DNA of 64,000 bases from DATLRC01 sp035478435 (GCA_035478435.1 DATIJT010000005.1:1-64000), one strand, 5' to 3'; positions 14,582-22,756 are shown, numbered from the stretch's first letter. Notes: generated by a model not told the origin, from the sequence alone. Numbers and translations: made by a program.

Positions 14582-17422
14582 ATGGGAGACACAACCAGTT
14601 TGGGTGTGGGTCGGGTATTCACCGCCCCAAAAACTAAAGCCTATGACCAACTAAAGTGGGTCAAACGCGACTCAATTATCTTAAACCCGGCCTCGAAAAC
14701 ACCGGTTTTCGAACAAAAAGACGTGGAATTTCCGCAGGGCTGGTCACTCAATGCCATTAATATTGTGGCTCAAAAATATTTCACGGGCACGCCTGGCACA
14801 CTGGAGCGCGAAAAGTCATTGCGCGATTTGATCGACCGCGTAGCCAATACCATTACCCGCCAGGGTTTGCAAGAAGGTTACTTTGAAACCGAGACGGAAG
14901 CTGATGATTTCCGCGAAGAACTGAAATACGTCCTAGCTACCCAACGGGCGGCCTTCAATTCTCCAGTCTGGTTTAACATTGGCGCCCAAAGCCGTGCCCA
15001 GCAAGCCAGTGCCTGCTTTATCTTAGGCATTGAAGATACTATGCCGGCTATCCTTAACTGGTATGTCGAAGAGGGCATGATCTTCAAGGGTGGTTCTGGT
15101 TCAGGCATCAACCTGAGTGCCATCCGCTCATCGGTCGAACCCTTAGGCAAAAGCGCTGGTACGGCCAGTGGCCCGCTTAGTTTTATGCGTGGTGCCGATG
15201 CCTCGGCCGGGGCTATTAAAAGCGGTGGCAAAACCCGGCGGGCTGCCAAGATGGTAATCCTGAATGTTGATCATCCGGACATTATGGAATTTATTTGGAG
15301 CAAGGCCATAGAAGAGCGCAAGGCACGCGACCTGGAACGTCTGGGTTGGGATATGAGCCTAGACGGCAAGGATTCCTTCAGCGTCCAATACCAGAATGCT
15401 AACATCTCGGTCCGGGTTAGCGATGATTTTATGCAAGCGGTAGTCGATGACAAAAATTGGGATCTCAAAGCTGTAACTACCGGTAAGAGAGTCAAGACGG
15501 TTAAAGCCCGTGACCTTTTCCGCCAGTTTGCCGAGGCAGCCTGGGAATGCGCCGATCCAGGGATGCAATTCGACACCACCATAAACCGTTGGCACACCAC
15601 GCCGGTGGCCGGCCGGATTAACGGCAGCAACCCTTGCAGCGAGTACATGCACCTCGATAACTCGGCCTGCAACCTAGCCTCGATCAACCTGCTCAAATAC
15701 CTGCGTGATGATTTTAGCTTCGCGATAGGTGAGTTCAAACATACCGTCGAGCTGATATTCACCGCTCAGGAAATACTAGTCGGCTACAGCCAATACCCAA
15801 CCGAAAAGATTACCAAGAATGCCAAGGCTTACCGCGAACTGGGGATTGGCTATGCTAACCTAGGGGCATTATTAATGGCCCAAGGTTTGCCTTATGACTC
15901 CGATGAAGGTCGTGCCCAAGCGGCTGCCATCACAGCGCTGATGACCGGACATAGCTATGCCGTCAGTGCCAAACTAGCCCGCCGGGTCGGTCCGTTCGCC
16001 GGCTTTCACAAAGACCGCGAAGGCATGCTCAATGTGTTGAAGATGCATCGAGCGGAAGTCTCTAAAATCGACGCTTCGCTGGCCAGCGAAGAGCTGTTAA
16101 GCGCCGCCGCCAGCGCCTGGGACGAAGCAGTTGAGCTAGGCGAACTCTACGGTGTACGTAACAGCCAAGCCAGTTTACTGGCGCCAACTGGTACGATTGG
16201 CCTGATGATGGATTGTGACACTACAGGTATCGAGCCAGATTTAGGCCTGGTTAAGGTCAAGAAGTTGGTCGGTGGCGGTACCATGAGCATCGTTAATCAA
16301 ACCGTGCCACGGGCGCTTAAGGCTCTGGGCTACTCCAAAAAGCAAGTCGACGAAATCGTAAACTACATAGACCAGGAAAAGACTATCCTTGGCGCGCCAC
16401 ATCTCAAAAAAGAGCACGAACCAGTCTTTGCTTGCTCGATGGGTGACAACGCCATCCACTATTTGGGACATGTAAAGATGATGGCCGCCGTCCAGCCATT
16501 TCTAAGCGGCGCAATTTCTAAGACGGTCAATATGCCGGCTGACGTCAGTGTCGAAGACGTTGAGCAGTTGCACATCGACGCCTGGAAAATGGGCCTCAAA
16601 GCCGTGGCTATTTATCGCGACAACTCCAAAGTTGCCCAGCCGCTGAGTATGGCTAAAAAAGCCCCGACGTCCGCCGAAGGCGGAGATCGGGGTTCCGATC
16701 TCGCTACCGCGAGCATCGGAAACGCGAACTTGGCTTCCGCCGAAACCGTTAATGACAAGATCTTGGTCCGCGGCGCCGTCAGGCGGGAAATGCCCAAGGT
16801 CCGCAGTGCCAAGACCTTTTCGTTCTCAGTCGCCGGTAGCAAAGGTTATGTGACGGTTGGCGAGTTCGAAGACGGCACCCCTGGTGAGGTTTTCATGAAG
16901 ATCGCCAAACAAGGTTCAACCTTGGCCGGTGTGATGGATAGTTTGGCTATATCGGTCAGCTACGGCTTGCAATACGGCGTACCGCTGAAGAGCTATGTCC
17001 ACGGCCTGACCAGTATGTCATTCGCTCCGGCCGGCATTACCGATGACGCCGAGATCCGGACTGCCACTTCACTGGTGGATTACATTTTCAAGCGACTGGC
17101 ACTCAGTTACTTGTCGTTTGACGACCGTTTGGAGCTCGGCCTGGCCTCGATTGATGATATGGCGAGCGGCGAAGCCCAAACCAGTCTGCTAGACGAAGGT
17201 GCTGCTGAAGCCATTAAGGAAACAGTTGTTCCTGAAGAGCCGGTAGCGGCGAAAGTAGAAGAAGCTGCCGCCAGCATTTGGCAGGAAGTTGACAAGCCAA
17301 AGACTTCGTCCATTAAGAAAGACGACACCGCACCGATGTGCTACATCTGTGGCAACCAAACCCAACGCGCCGGCAGCTGCTATGTCTGCACCTCTTGTGG
17401 ATCAACTACTGGCTGTAGTTAG
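14582..17422 (+). CDS. nrdJ: adenosylcobalamin-dependent ribonucleotide reductase (class II)
   Basis: Reduces ribonucleotides to deoxyribonucleotides using a radical from vitamin B12 coenzyme, independent of oxygen. It has 946 residues. Substrate-site blocks are NSPVWFNIG, ACFIL with redox Cys145, and GGSGSGINLSAIRS. NPCSEYMHLDNSACNL carries the Asn350-Cys352-Glu354 radical triad, with Cys363 as the partner of Cys145. LLAPTGTIGLMMDCDTTG follows. The C-terminus ends with CYICGNQ and CYVCTSCGSTTGCS, a cysteine-rich tail that regenerates the active site and may bind zinc. Residues about 697 to 721 are encoded by nested palindromes and look like an inserted linker. Being B12-dependent, the cell needs corrinoid, probably from outside. 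Confidence 0.95.
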   Translation: MGDTTSLGVGRVFTAPKTKAYDQLKWVKRDSIILNPASKTPVFEQKDVEFPQGWSLNAINIVAQKYFTGTPGTLEREKSLRDLIDRVANTITRQGLQEGYFETETEADDFREELKYVLATQRAAFNSPVWFNIGAQSRAQQASACFILGIEDTMPAILNWYVEEGMIFKGGSGSGINLSAIRSSVEPLGKSAGTASGPLSFMRGADASAGAIKSGGKTRRAAKMVILNVDHPDIMEFIWSKAIEERKARDLERLGWDMSLDGKDSFSVQYQNANISVRVSDDFMQAVVDDKNWDLKAVTTGKRVKTVKARDLFRQFAEAAWECADPGMQFDTTINRWHTTPVAGRINGSNPCSEYMHLDNSACNLASINLLKYLRDDFSFAIGEFKHTVELIFTAQEILVGYSQYPTEKITKNAKAYRELGIGYANLGALLMAQGLPYDSDEGRAQAAAITALMTGHSYAVSAKLARRVGPFAGFHKDREGMLNVLKMHRAEVSKIDASLASEELLSAAASAWDEAVELGELYGVRNSQASLLAPTGTIGLMMDCDTTGIEPDLGLVKVKKLVGGGTMSIVNQTVPRALKALGYSKKQVDEIVNYIDQEKTILGAPHLKKEHEPVFACSMGDNAIHYLGHVKMMAAVQPFLSGAISKTVNMPADVSVEDVEQLHIDAWKMGLKAVAIYRDNSKVAQPLSMAKKAPTSAEGGDRGSDLATASIGNANLASAETVNDKILVRGAVRREMPKVRSAKTFSFSVAGSKGYVTVGEFEDGTPGEVFMKIAKQGSTLAGVMDSLAISVSYGLQYGVPLKSYVHGLTSMSFAPAGITDDAEIRTATSLVDYIFKRLALSYLSFDDRLELGLASIDDMASGEAQTSLLDEGAAEAIKETVVPEEPVAAKVEEAAASIWQEVDKPKTSSIKKDDTAPMCYICGNQTQRAGSCYVCTSCGSTTGCS
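16670..16744 (+). repeat. nested palindromes inside the nrdJ coding sequence
   Basis: TCCGCCGAAGGCGGA (16670-16684), GATCGG-GGTT-CCGATC (16685-16700) and TCGC-TACC-GCGA (16701-16712) follow one another, and TTCCGCCGAA recurs at 16735-16744. The block adds about 25 Gly/Ala/Ser-rich residues (697-721) between conserved blocks. It looks like an in-frame palindromic insertion. Confidence 0.6.
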
Positions 17423-17463
17423 AACTCAATTTGTCTGATTGTTCTTATGTTAAACTGTAAAAT

Positions 17464-17736
17464 ATGAAAGTAGTTGTGCTTTACCGGCCAAATTCCGAAC
17501 ATGGTACTGCCGTTGAAGCCTTCATTCGTGATTTTAGGGCTCGGCACGATAGCAGTAAGCTAGAGATCCTAAATGTTGACAGTCGTGAGGGCACAGCCCT
17601 GGCCAGTCTGTATGACATCATGCAGTACCCGGCGATTTTAGCGCTGAGAGACGACGGTTCGCTGAGTAAATCATGGGAAGGCGAGACTTTGCCGTTGATG
17701 GATGAGTTGGCTTATTACGTTTTCGACGTAACTTAA
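17464..17736 (+). CDS. thioredoxin-fold protein without CxxC
   Basis: A 90-residue protein with a thioredoxin-like order of strands and helices: VVVLYRPNSEHG at the place of the usual active site, then LEILNVDSREGTALASLYDI and the cis-proline-type motif QYPAILALRDDG. There is no cysteine at all in the active-site loop, where RPNSEH replaces WCGPC, so it cannot do dithiol exchange. The start fits TAAACT (17451-17456), ending 7 nt before ATG 17464. It lies 41 nt after nrdJ. A role as a docking or folding partner is possible but not shown. Confidence 0.7.
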   Translation: MKVVVLYRPNSEHGTAVEAFIRDFRARHDSSKLEILNVDSREGTALASLYDIMQYPAILALRDDGSLSKSWEGETLPLMDELAYYVFDVT

Positions 17737-17778
17737 CCTGGCTCTTGACTACCTAAGATGCCAGGCAAAGATAGTTTG

Positions 17779-17808
17779 TTGTATTAGGTGGCTCGATCAG
17801 TCTATAAT
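17779..17808 (+). promoter_or_regulatory. promoter and short leader of ileS
   Basis: TTGTAT (17779-17784), an 18-nt spacer and TATAAT (17803-17808). The leader of about 65 nt can form a hairpin between GAGCCAAC and GTTGGCT. The T-box specifier and AGGGTGGNACCGCG consensus are absent. Confidence 0.5.
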
Positions 17809-17880
17809 TTGCTTATAGATTAATGAGCCAACTTCCGCGGAGAAGTTCTCGTGCTATAGATGTTGGCTTTAAATTGTTAA

Positions 17881-20800
17881 ATGAGAGTAAGACAAGTGAA
17901 ATTTAAAAAAGATACCAGACGTAAACCCATCGAATACGAAAAGGACTTAGTTAAATACTGGAAAAAACACCGGATATTTGAAAAGTCAGTTAGCTCACGG
18001 CCCATAACTGAAAGTTATGTGTTCTATGACGGTCCGCCGTTTATAACCGGTATACCGCATCATGGGACTTTACTGAGTTCCATTGTTAAAGACGCCGTGC
18101 CACGTTACTGGACCATGAAGGGCAAGCGCGTGGAGCGGGTTTGGGGCTGGGATTGCCACGGTCTGCCAGCCGAAGTTTTTACCGAGCAGAAACTAGGCAT
18201 TAATGACAAGCGCGACATCGGTACCAAAGTTAGCCTGGAAGAATACATCAACACTTGCCGGGCCAATATGGTACAGACCGGCAGCGAATGGGAAGATACC
18301 ATCGACCGGATTGGGCGCTGGGTGGACTTTAAGGGTGCCTACAAAACCATGGACAAAGACTATATGGAGTCAGTTTGGTGGGCTTTCCAAAAACTGTATG
18401 ATGCCGGCAAAATTTACGAAGGCGAGAAAGTTTTGCTCTACTGCACCCGTGACGCTACACCGATAAGCAAAGCCGAAGTAGCTATGGACAACTCGTACGA
18501 GACCGACACGGACCCGAGCGTGTACGTTAAGTTCAAGCTGGCCGATTCGGATTCGTATCTGTTGGCCTGGACGACGACACCCTGGACTCTCAATGCCAAC
18601 ACCGCCATTGCCATCAACCAGGACTTGGATTATGCCGAAGTCGAACTAGGCGGACAGAAACTCATTTTGGCCGAAGCCTTGCTGGACAGAGCGTTGACGG
18701 ATGAAAAGCACCAAGGCTTGCCCTACAAAAAAGTGCGGACGTTCAAGGGTTCGGAACTGGTCGGTAAGCACTACGAGCCTTTGTTCGCCGACCGCGGCGA
18801 AGGCGCGCACCTAGTTTGGCACGCCGATTTCGTTCACGACGAAGAAGGTACCGGCATTGCCCACGAAGCCCCGGCCTACGGTGAGGACGACTACGCCTTA
18901 GCCAAGGCCAATGCCATCCCGCTGGTGCTCGATACCGATGACGAAGGCTATTACACTGAAGGTGAATGGCAGGGCAAGCAGATTTGGGAGGTCAACAAAG
19001 AGATCGCCAAGACGCTGCACGAACGCGGCGTGGTCTGGAAAATTGATTACATCCGCCACGAATATCCGCACTGCCACCGCTGCCATACTAAGCTGATGTA
19101 CCGTGCCCACCCCAGTTGGTTTATGGACATTGAAGGCCAACGCGAACAAATGTTGGAACAAAACAGCGATATTTACTGGTTCCCAGAGCACATCAAACAA
19201 GGCCGCTTTGCTAAAACCGTCCAGTCAGCCCCAGATTGGAACCTAAGCCGCGACCGCTTTTGGGCGACGGCCATGCCGGTTTGGAAAGCCACAGACAAGA
19301 CAGGCAAGGAGCACCTTAAAGTAATCGGTAGTTATGCCGAATTGAAAGAATTATCAGGTGTAGAACTCGAAGATTACCACCGGCCGTGGATCGACGACGT
19401 GACTTTTAAAATCGATGGCCTGGAATACAAGCGGATTGATAAAGTCATGGACAGCTGGTTCGAAAGCGGCAGCATGCCATTCGCCCAGTTCCATTACCCC
19501 TTTGAGAACCAGGAAAAGTTTGAGGCTAATTTCCCGGGTGATTTTATTGCCGAATATGTCGGCCAGGTAAGAGCCTGGTTTTACTACTTGCACGCCGTTT
19601 CAGTTGGGCTATTCGCCAAAAACTCATTTAAAAACGTGGTTGTTACCGGTACGGTGGCCGGCAATGATGGCCGCAAAATGAGCAAAAGTTACGGTAATTA
19701 TACCGACCCGAATCTACTGATGGACGAATACAGTGCCGATGCTCTGCGTTTCTTGCTGCTTAGTTCGCCAGTGTTAAACGGCGAAGATTTCTCACTGGTC
19801 GACAAAGATGTCGGCGATGTTGCCCGCAAACTGAGCATGGTCTGGAATATGTACGATTTCTTTACGCTGTATGCCGAAGTTGACGGTTGGTCCTTCTCTT
19901 CGAGCCTGAGCGACGAGGCCGCTCAGGCCTCAGAGTCGAATGGCGACGTTGCTCAGGATGAAGAGACTAGGTTGCCGGCTGATCCGAGCGAAGACCTGAC
20001 AAGCCCTCTTGATATTTGGATTGTGTCCAGAGTGCACCAGCTTACCAAAGAAATCGATGAAAACATGCAGCGCTATGATCTACCAAACGCTCTAAAACCT
20101 CTCTTGCCCTTTATAGATGATGCCTCTAACTGGTATGTGCGTCGATCACGCCGCCGCTTTTGGAAAAGCGAAAACGACTCCGACAAGTCCGATGCTTACC
20201 GAACTCTGCACTACGTACTGGTTCAATTAAGCCTGGTTATGGCACCGTTCACGCCTTTCCTGGCAGAGGAACTTTACCAAAAACTAACCGGCGGGGAATC
20301 GGTACATTTACTAAATTGGCCAGAAGTGGGCCATATTAATGAGTTAATCATACAAAAAATGTCATCTGTTCGCGCCATCATTACTGAAGGCTTAGCCCAA
20401 CGGGCTGCCGCTGGCATCAAAGTGCGCCAGCCACTAAACAGTCTGGCCCTTTATTCTGGGTTTGATGAAGAAGAGCTGGCTGCAATCATCAAGGAAGAAG
20501 TTAACGTCAAACAACTCACGGTATTGGATAAAGAGGAGCTACAGTATCGTGCTCGAGACTTAGGCAAGCTGAGAGAATCGCCTTTCCCCGGTACCTTTGC
20601 CCTAGCACGCGATAGTGACTTAAGCCCGTACGTTAAACTAAATATCTCAATTGATGCAGAATTAAAACTCGAAGGTTTGATGCGTGAGGTCGTAAGGAAT
20701 ATACAACAGGCTCGCAAGCAAGCTGGGTTGAAAGTGGACGACCACATTACCTTATTGCTGGTGACAGAGAGCGACGAGATTAATCGGGCTATTGAAACAC

Positions 20801-20922
20801 ATAAGTCTACGATCCTAGCAGAGACTTTGGCAGATGAACTTGGCGTAGTGCCTAAAGAAGCCTTTTCTACCAAAGTAAACATCGAAGGCCTGGAAGTCGA
20901 AATCGCCCTCAGTAAATCCTAA
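17881..20922 (+). CDS. ileS: isoleucyl-tRNA synthetase
   Basis: Charges tRNA-Ile, with an editing domain against valine. It has 1013 residues. The class I HIGH motif appears as GIPHHGTL (residues 58-64) and KMSKS is intact (599-603). The CP1 editing region lies between about 180 and 400. CHRCHTKLMYRAHPSWF is a zinc-site-like segment typical of the eukaryote-like IleS type often found in Patescibacteria. No C-terminal zinc finger is seen. The start could also be GTG 17896, because the family homology begins near KFKKDTRRKP. Residues about 673 to 690 are encoded by a palindromic insertion in the linker before the anticodon-binding domain. Confidence 0.95.
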   Translation: MRVRQVKFKKDTRRKPIEYEKDLVKYWKKHRIFEKSVSSRPITESYVFYDGPPFITGIPHHGTLLSSIVKDAVPRYWTMKGKRVERVWGWDCHGLPAEVFTEQKLGINDKRDIGTKVSLEEYINTCRANMVQTGSEWEDTIDRIGRWVDFKGAYKTMDKDYMESVWWAFQKLYDAGKIYEGEKVLLYCTRDATPISKAEVAMDNSYETDTDPSVYVKFKLADSDSYLLAWTTTPWTLNANTAIAINQDLDYAEVELGGQKLILAEALLDRALTDEKHQGLPYKKVRTFKGSELVGKHYEPLFADRGEGAHLVWHADFVHDEEGTGIAHEAPAYGEDDYALAKANAIPLVLDTDDEGYYTEGEWQGKQIWEVNKEIAKTLHERGVVWKIDYIRHEYPHCHRCHTKLMYRAHPSWFMDIEGQREQMLEQNSDIYWFPEHIKQGRFAKTVQSAPDWNLSRDRFWATAMPVWKATDKTGKEHLKVIGSYAELKELSGVELEDYHRPWIDDVTFKIDGLEYKRIDKVMDSWFESGSMPFAQFHYPFENQEKFEANFPGDFIAEYVGQVRAWFYYLHAVSVGLFAKNSFKNVVVTGTVAGNDGRKMSKSYGNYTDPNLLMDEYSADALRFLLLSSPVLNGEDFSLVDKDVGDVARKLSMVWNMYDFFTLYAEVDGWSFSSSLSDEAAQASESNGDVAQDEETRLPADPSEDLTSPLDIWIVSRVHQLTKEIDENMQRYDLPNALKPLLPFIDDASNWYVRRSRRRFWKSENDSDKSDAYRTLHYVLVQLSLVMAPFTPFLAEELYQKLTGGESVHLLNWPEVGHINELIIQKMSSVRAIITEGLAQRAAAGIKVRQPLNSLALYSGFDEEELAAIIKEEVNVKQLTVLDKEELQYRARDLGKLRESPFPGTFALARDSDLSPYVKLNISIDAELKLEGLMREVVRNIQQARKQAGLKVDDHITLLLVTESDEINRAIETHKSTILAETLADELGVVPKEAFSTKVNIEGLEVEIALSKS
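19896..19943 (+). repeat. palindromic element inserted in frame in ileS
   Basis: CTCTTCGAGCCTGAG at 19896-19910 and CTCAG...TCGAATGG ending at 19943 form a hairpin. The same words in the same order are found in the reverse complement of the 39-bp insert at 48530-48568. It encodes a Ser/Asp/Glu/Ala linker with no conserved counterpart expected in IleS. Confidence 0.65.
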
Positions 20923-20931
20923 AGTCCAAAG

Positions 20932-20980
20932 TTGACTTTATATCTTAAAAATGATAATGTTTTATAAAATCCTAAAGGAG
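20932..20980 (+). promoter_or_regulatory. promoter and ribosome site of the leader mini-ORF
   Basis: TTGACT (20932-20937) with TAATGT 17 nt later (20955-20960). A strong AAAGGAG (20974-20980) follows. A promoter and a good ribosome site precede a reading frame of only six codons. Confidence 0.5.
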
Positions 20981-20991
20981 ATAGTAGAAAC

Positions 20992-21012
20992 ATGGCAGGA
21001 ATCAATCGTTAA
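20992..21012 (+). CDS. six-codon leader ORF (MAGINR)
   Basis: ATG GCA GGA ATC AAT CGT TAA, preceded by AAAGGAG 11 nt upstream. It is followed about 60 nt later by a terminator-type hairpin at 21071-21119 and then by the uridine-kinase-like gene. This layout is that of a leader peptide in an attenuator. It could also be the remnant of a gene whose body has been lost. No repeated regulatory codon is visible, so the signal sensed, if any, is unclear. Confidence 0.4.
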   Translation: MAGINR

Positions 21013-21070
21013 AGTTGTCGCGTAAGATGTCTTAGAGTTTGATCCTATTCTATAGCATAATATTTATTAT

Positions 21071-21119
21071 AAAAAGCCGGGGCTTATGTGGCAAGTTCGC
21101 TAATAAATCTCGGCTTTTT
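21071..21119 (+). terminator. intrinsic terminator or attenuator before the kinase gene
   Basis: AAAAAGCCG (21071-21079) pairs with CGGCTTTTT (21111-21119). The loop is 31 nt and can form inner pairs. The T run is built into the stem. It lies 15 nt before the next ATG, so full termination would silence that gene. Confidence 0.6.
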
Positions 21120-21134
21120 AATTTGGAGAAAACC

Positions 21135-21713
21135 ATGACGATTAATCAAAAAACTTCTTTAGTTAAAGCAATAAATAAACTGCCTGCAAAACAGGACAGG
21201 CCATTAATTATTGCCATTTCTGGTTTTGGCGGCTCGGGTAAAACTATGCTAGCTAAGTGGTTGGAAGAACAATTAGAAGATTCAGCGGTGGTCTGCATCG
21301 ATTCTTTTAGCAATCATGAATGGCGCCGCTCAAGCGAGTGGGATAATTTTGACCGCAAGCGATTCGAACAGGAAGTCCTTAAACCAGCTCAGACTAACCA
21401 TTTTCCACTAGTTTTTAGCCATGTGCCTTGGCCCGGCCATCCGGCTGAGAATCCCATTAATATTTCTGAAGTTAAATACTTGATAGTTGAAGGTTGCAGT
21501 GTCTTGCATCCAGGCTTGCTCAAATATTATGACTTTAAGGTCTGGATTAATTGCCCACTCGAAACAGCGACCGAGCGAGCCATGTGGCGTGATCGATTTG
21601 TCCATAAAGATGAGCATGATCATTTATGGCAGAATATCTGGATGCCCAATGACCAAGACTTCTTTGATAAATATCAGCCTAGTCTAAAAGCCGATTTTAT
21701 ATTTAATAATTAA
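21135..21713 (+). CDS. uridine kinase-like P-loop kinase
   Basis: A 192-residue P-loop protein of the uridine kinase/phosphoribulokinase group. Walker A is ISGFGGSGKTMLAKWL near residue 30. The substrate-side Asp is in VVCIDSFSNHEW, where uridine kinases have an Asp before Tyr/Phe. LIVEGCSVLHPGL matches the conserved EGxxxL segment, and ERAMWRDRFVHKD matches the Arg-rich lid. The start at 21135 has a GGAG 7 nt upstream; a longer frame would run through the terminator hairpin. The substrate is not certain, and pyrimidine salvage would suit a nucleotide-scavenging lifestyle. Confidence 0.8.
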   Translation: MTINQKTSLVKAINKLPAKQDRPLIIAISGFGGSGKTMLAKWLEEQLEDSAVVCIDSFSNHEWRRSSEWDNFDRKRFEQEVLKPAQTNHFPLVFSHVPWPGHPAENPINISEVKYLIVEGCSVLHPGLLKYYDFKVWINCPLETATERAMWRDRFVHKDEHDHLWQNIWMPNDQDFFDKYQPSLKADFIFNN

Positions 21714-21783
21714 CAGCTTTTGACAGGGGAGGTTATCTCTGATAGAATCTATCGGTAACTAAATTTTTCTTAAAGAGACGAAT

Positions 21784-22092
21784 ATGAAAAAAGCCGTGAT
21801 CCAAACTGGTGGTAAGCAATACCTCGTAACCGAGGGCGAGACTTTGAACATTGAACTAATAAAAGACTCAAGTAAGAAGCTAGACTTTGAGCCGCTGCTG
21901 GTTATTGATGGCGAAAAAGTTAATGTTGGTGCGCCTATGGTTGTTGGCGCAAAGGTCAGCGCTGAAATTGTAGAGCCTGATGTCCAAGCCGACAAAGTTA
22001 CCGCGATTCGCTACAAATCTAAAAAGCGCGTGCATAAAGTCCATGGCCATCGGCGACACCAAACCATCATCAAAATCACCAATATCTCGTAG
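21784..22092 (+). CDS. rplU: 50S ribosomal protein bL21
   Basis: A 102-residue structural protein of the large subunit. The family start KAVIQTGGKQYLVTEGE and the C-terminal RNA-binding basic segment (YKSKKRVHKVHGHRRHQT) are clear. A TAGAAT box and an AAAGAGA leader precede the gene. The usual partner rpmA (bL27) does not follow; instead there is about 660 nt without a protein gene. A hairpin at 22155-22174 probably ends the transcript. Confidence 0.95.
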   Translation: MKKAVIQTGGKQYLVTEGETLNIELIKDSSKKLDFEPLLVIDGEKVNVGAPMVVGAKVSAEIVEPDVQADKVTAIRYKSKKRVHKVHGHRRHQTIIKITNIS

Positions 22093-22154
22093 AGCGGCCG
22101 TAGTTCCTAGACCTGGGATCGTAAAATTCTTGTAAAATGCTTGTGGATAAAACC

Positions 22155-22174
22155 AACAGGCTAAAAAGCCTGTT
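22155..22174 (+). terminator. hairpin after rplU
   Basis: AACAGGCT-AAAA-AGCCTGTT is a perfect 8-bp hairpin followed by ATATTA. The T tail is weak, so it may be a weak terminator or a 3'-end stabiliser. Confidence 0.6.
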
Positions 22175-22184
22175 ATATTAGACA

Positions 22185-22534
22185 CAACATTTTTAAGTAA
22201 AATACTCTGTCGGCTAATATGCCATCTCGTAGTAATTAATACCGGGAAGCTTTGAGTGTTATCTAATTAACAACGTTAAAACTTGTAAAAATATAAAACA
22301 TAAAGATTTAGAGAGGGTAGATTTATTGCTCAAAAAAGCCTTGCGCAAGCCATAGGTCAGAGAGGATACTAGTACTTACAGGGTTGGACGAAAGGGAACT
22401 TCGACTAATCCTTCCGGTAATTTACACCGGCAAAATTAATACCAAAACCACAAAACAAGCTCAACAAACACCTCAAAACGAGAACCAGTAGAACACACCA
22501 CTAAGATTTAAAAACCTTAGGGTGTGTTTTACTT
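22185..22534 (+). ncRNA. possible structured non-coding RNA ending in an intrinsic terminator
   Basis: There is no plausible protein in this stretch. It contains GGGTTGGACGAA/TTCGACTAATCC (22381-22412, 11 of 12 pairs including wobbles), CCGGT/ACCGG (22413-22430), an A/C-rich single-stranded stretch, and a strong terminator at 22492-22534. A candidate -10 TAAAAT lies at 22198, without a clear -35. The hallmark sequences of RNase P RNA, tmRNA and SRP RNA were sought and not found. It may instead be a long 3' UTR of rplU. Confidence 0.35.
22492..22534 (+). terminator. strong intrinsic terminator
   Basis: AACACACC-A-CTAAG pairs with CTTAG-GGTGTGTT (13 bp with one bulge), followed by TTACTTTAT. 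It shows that a plus-strand transcript ends here, upstream of parA. Confidence 0.8.
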
Positions 22535-22537
22535 TAT

Positions 22538-22689
22538 CAGACAGTTCGCACTTGCACATTTCGGGCGAAAACCTCCGCTCCTCACCCCGCCTGTCTTTCC
22601 GACAGGACGGACAGGTCACCGTATGTCGAATACGGCTCGCTTTCGGTGCTCGGTTTTCATCCCAAACTGCACTAAGTGCGAACTGTCTG
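22538..22689. repeat. long inverted repeat between the terminator and parA
   Basis: CAGACAGTTCGCACTT at 22538-22553 is perfectly repeated in inverse at 22674-22689. The arms continue imperfectly to GAAAACC and GGTTTTC (about 38 bp each). The middle of about 80 nt has its own hairpins, CCTGTC/GACAGG and CCGTAT/ATACGG. It could be a MITE-like or cruciform element. No second copy was seen in the window. Confidence 0.75.
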
Positions 22690-22756
22690 ACTGGGCTATA
22701 CTCCATATCTCTAAAGGCTCTGTGCTACAATTAACCTGAAGTAAGGGAAAATAAAG

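Noticed and set aside
17809..17880. T-box riboswitch upstream of ileS
   Set aside because: A CCGCGG and a hairpin are present, but the leader is too short, and the T-box core and specifier stem are absent.
21034..21046. AGAGTTTGATCCT, identical to the start of the common 16S rRNA 27F primer site
   Set aside because: Only 13 bases match, and the following sequence (ATTCTATAGC) has no relation to 16S rRNA. No rRNA follows.
22185..22534. RNase P RNA, tmRNA or SRP RNA
   Set aside because: The GAGGAAAGTCC-type P RNA box, the tmRNA tRNA-like ends and the SRP GGAAGNAGC tetraloop region were sought by eye and not found.
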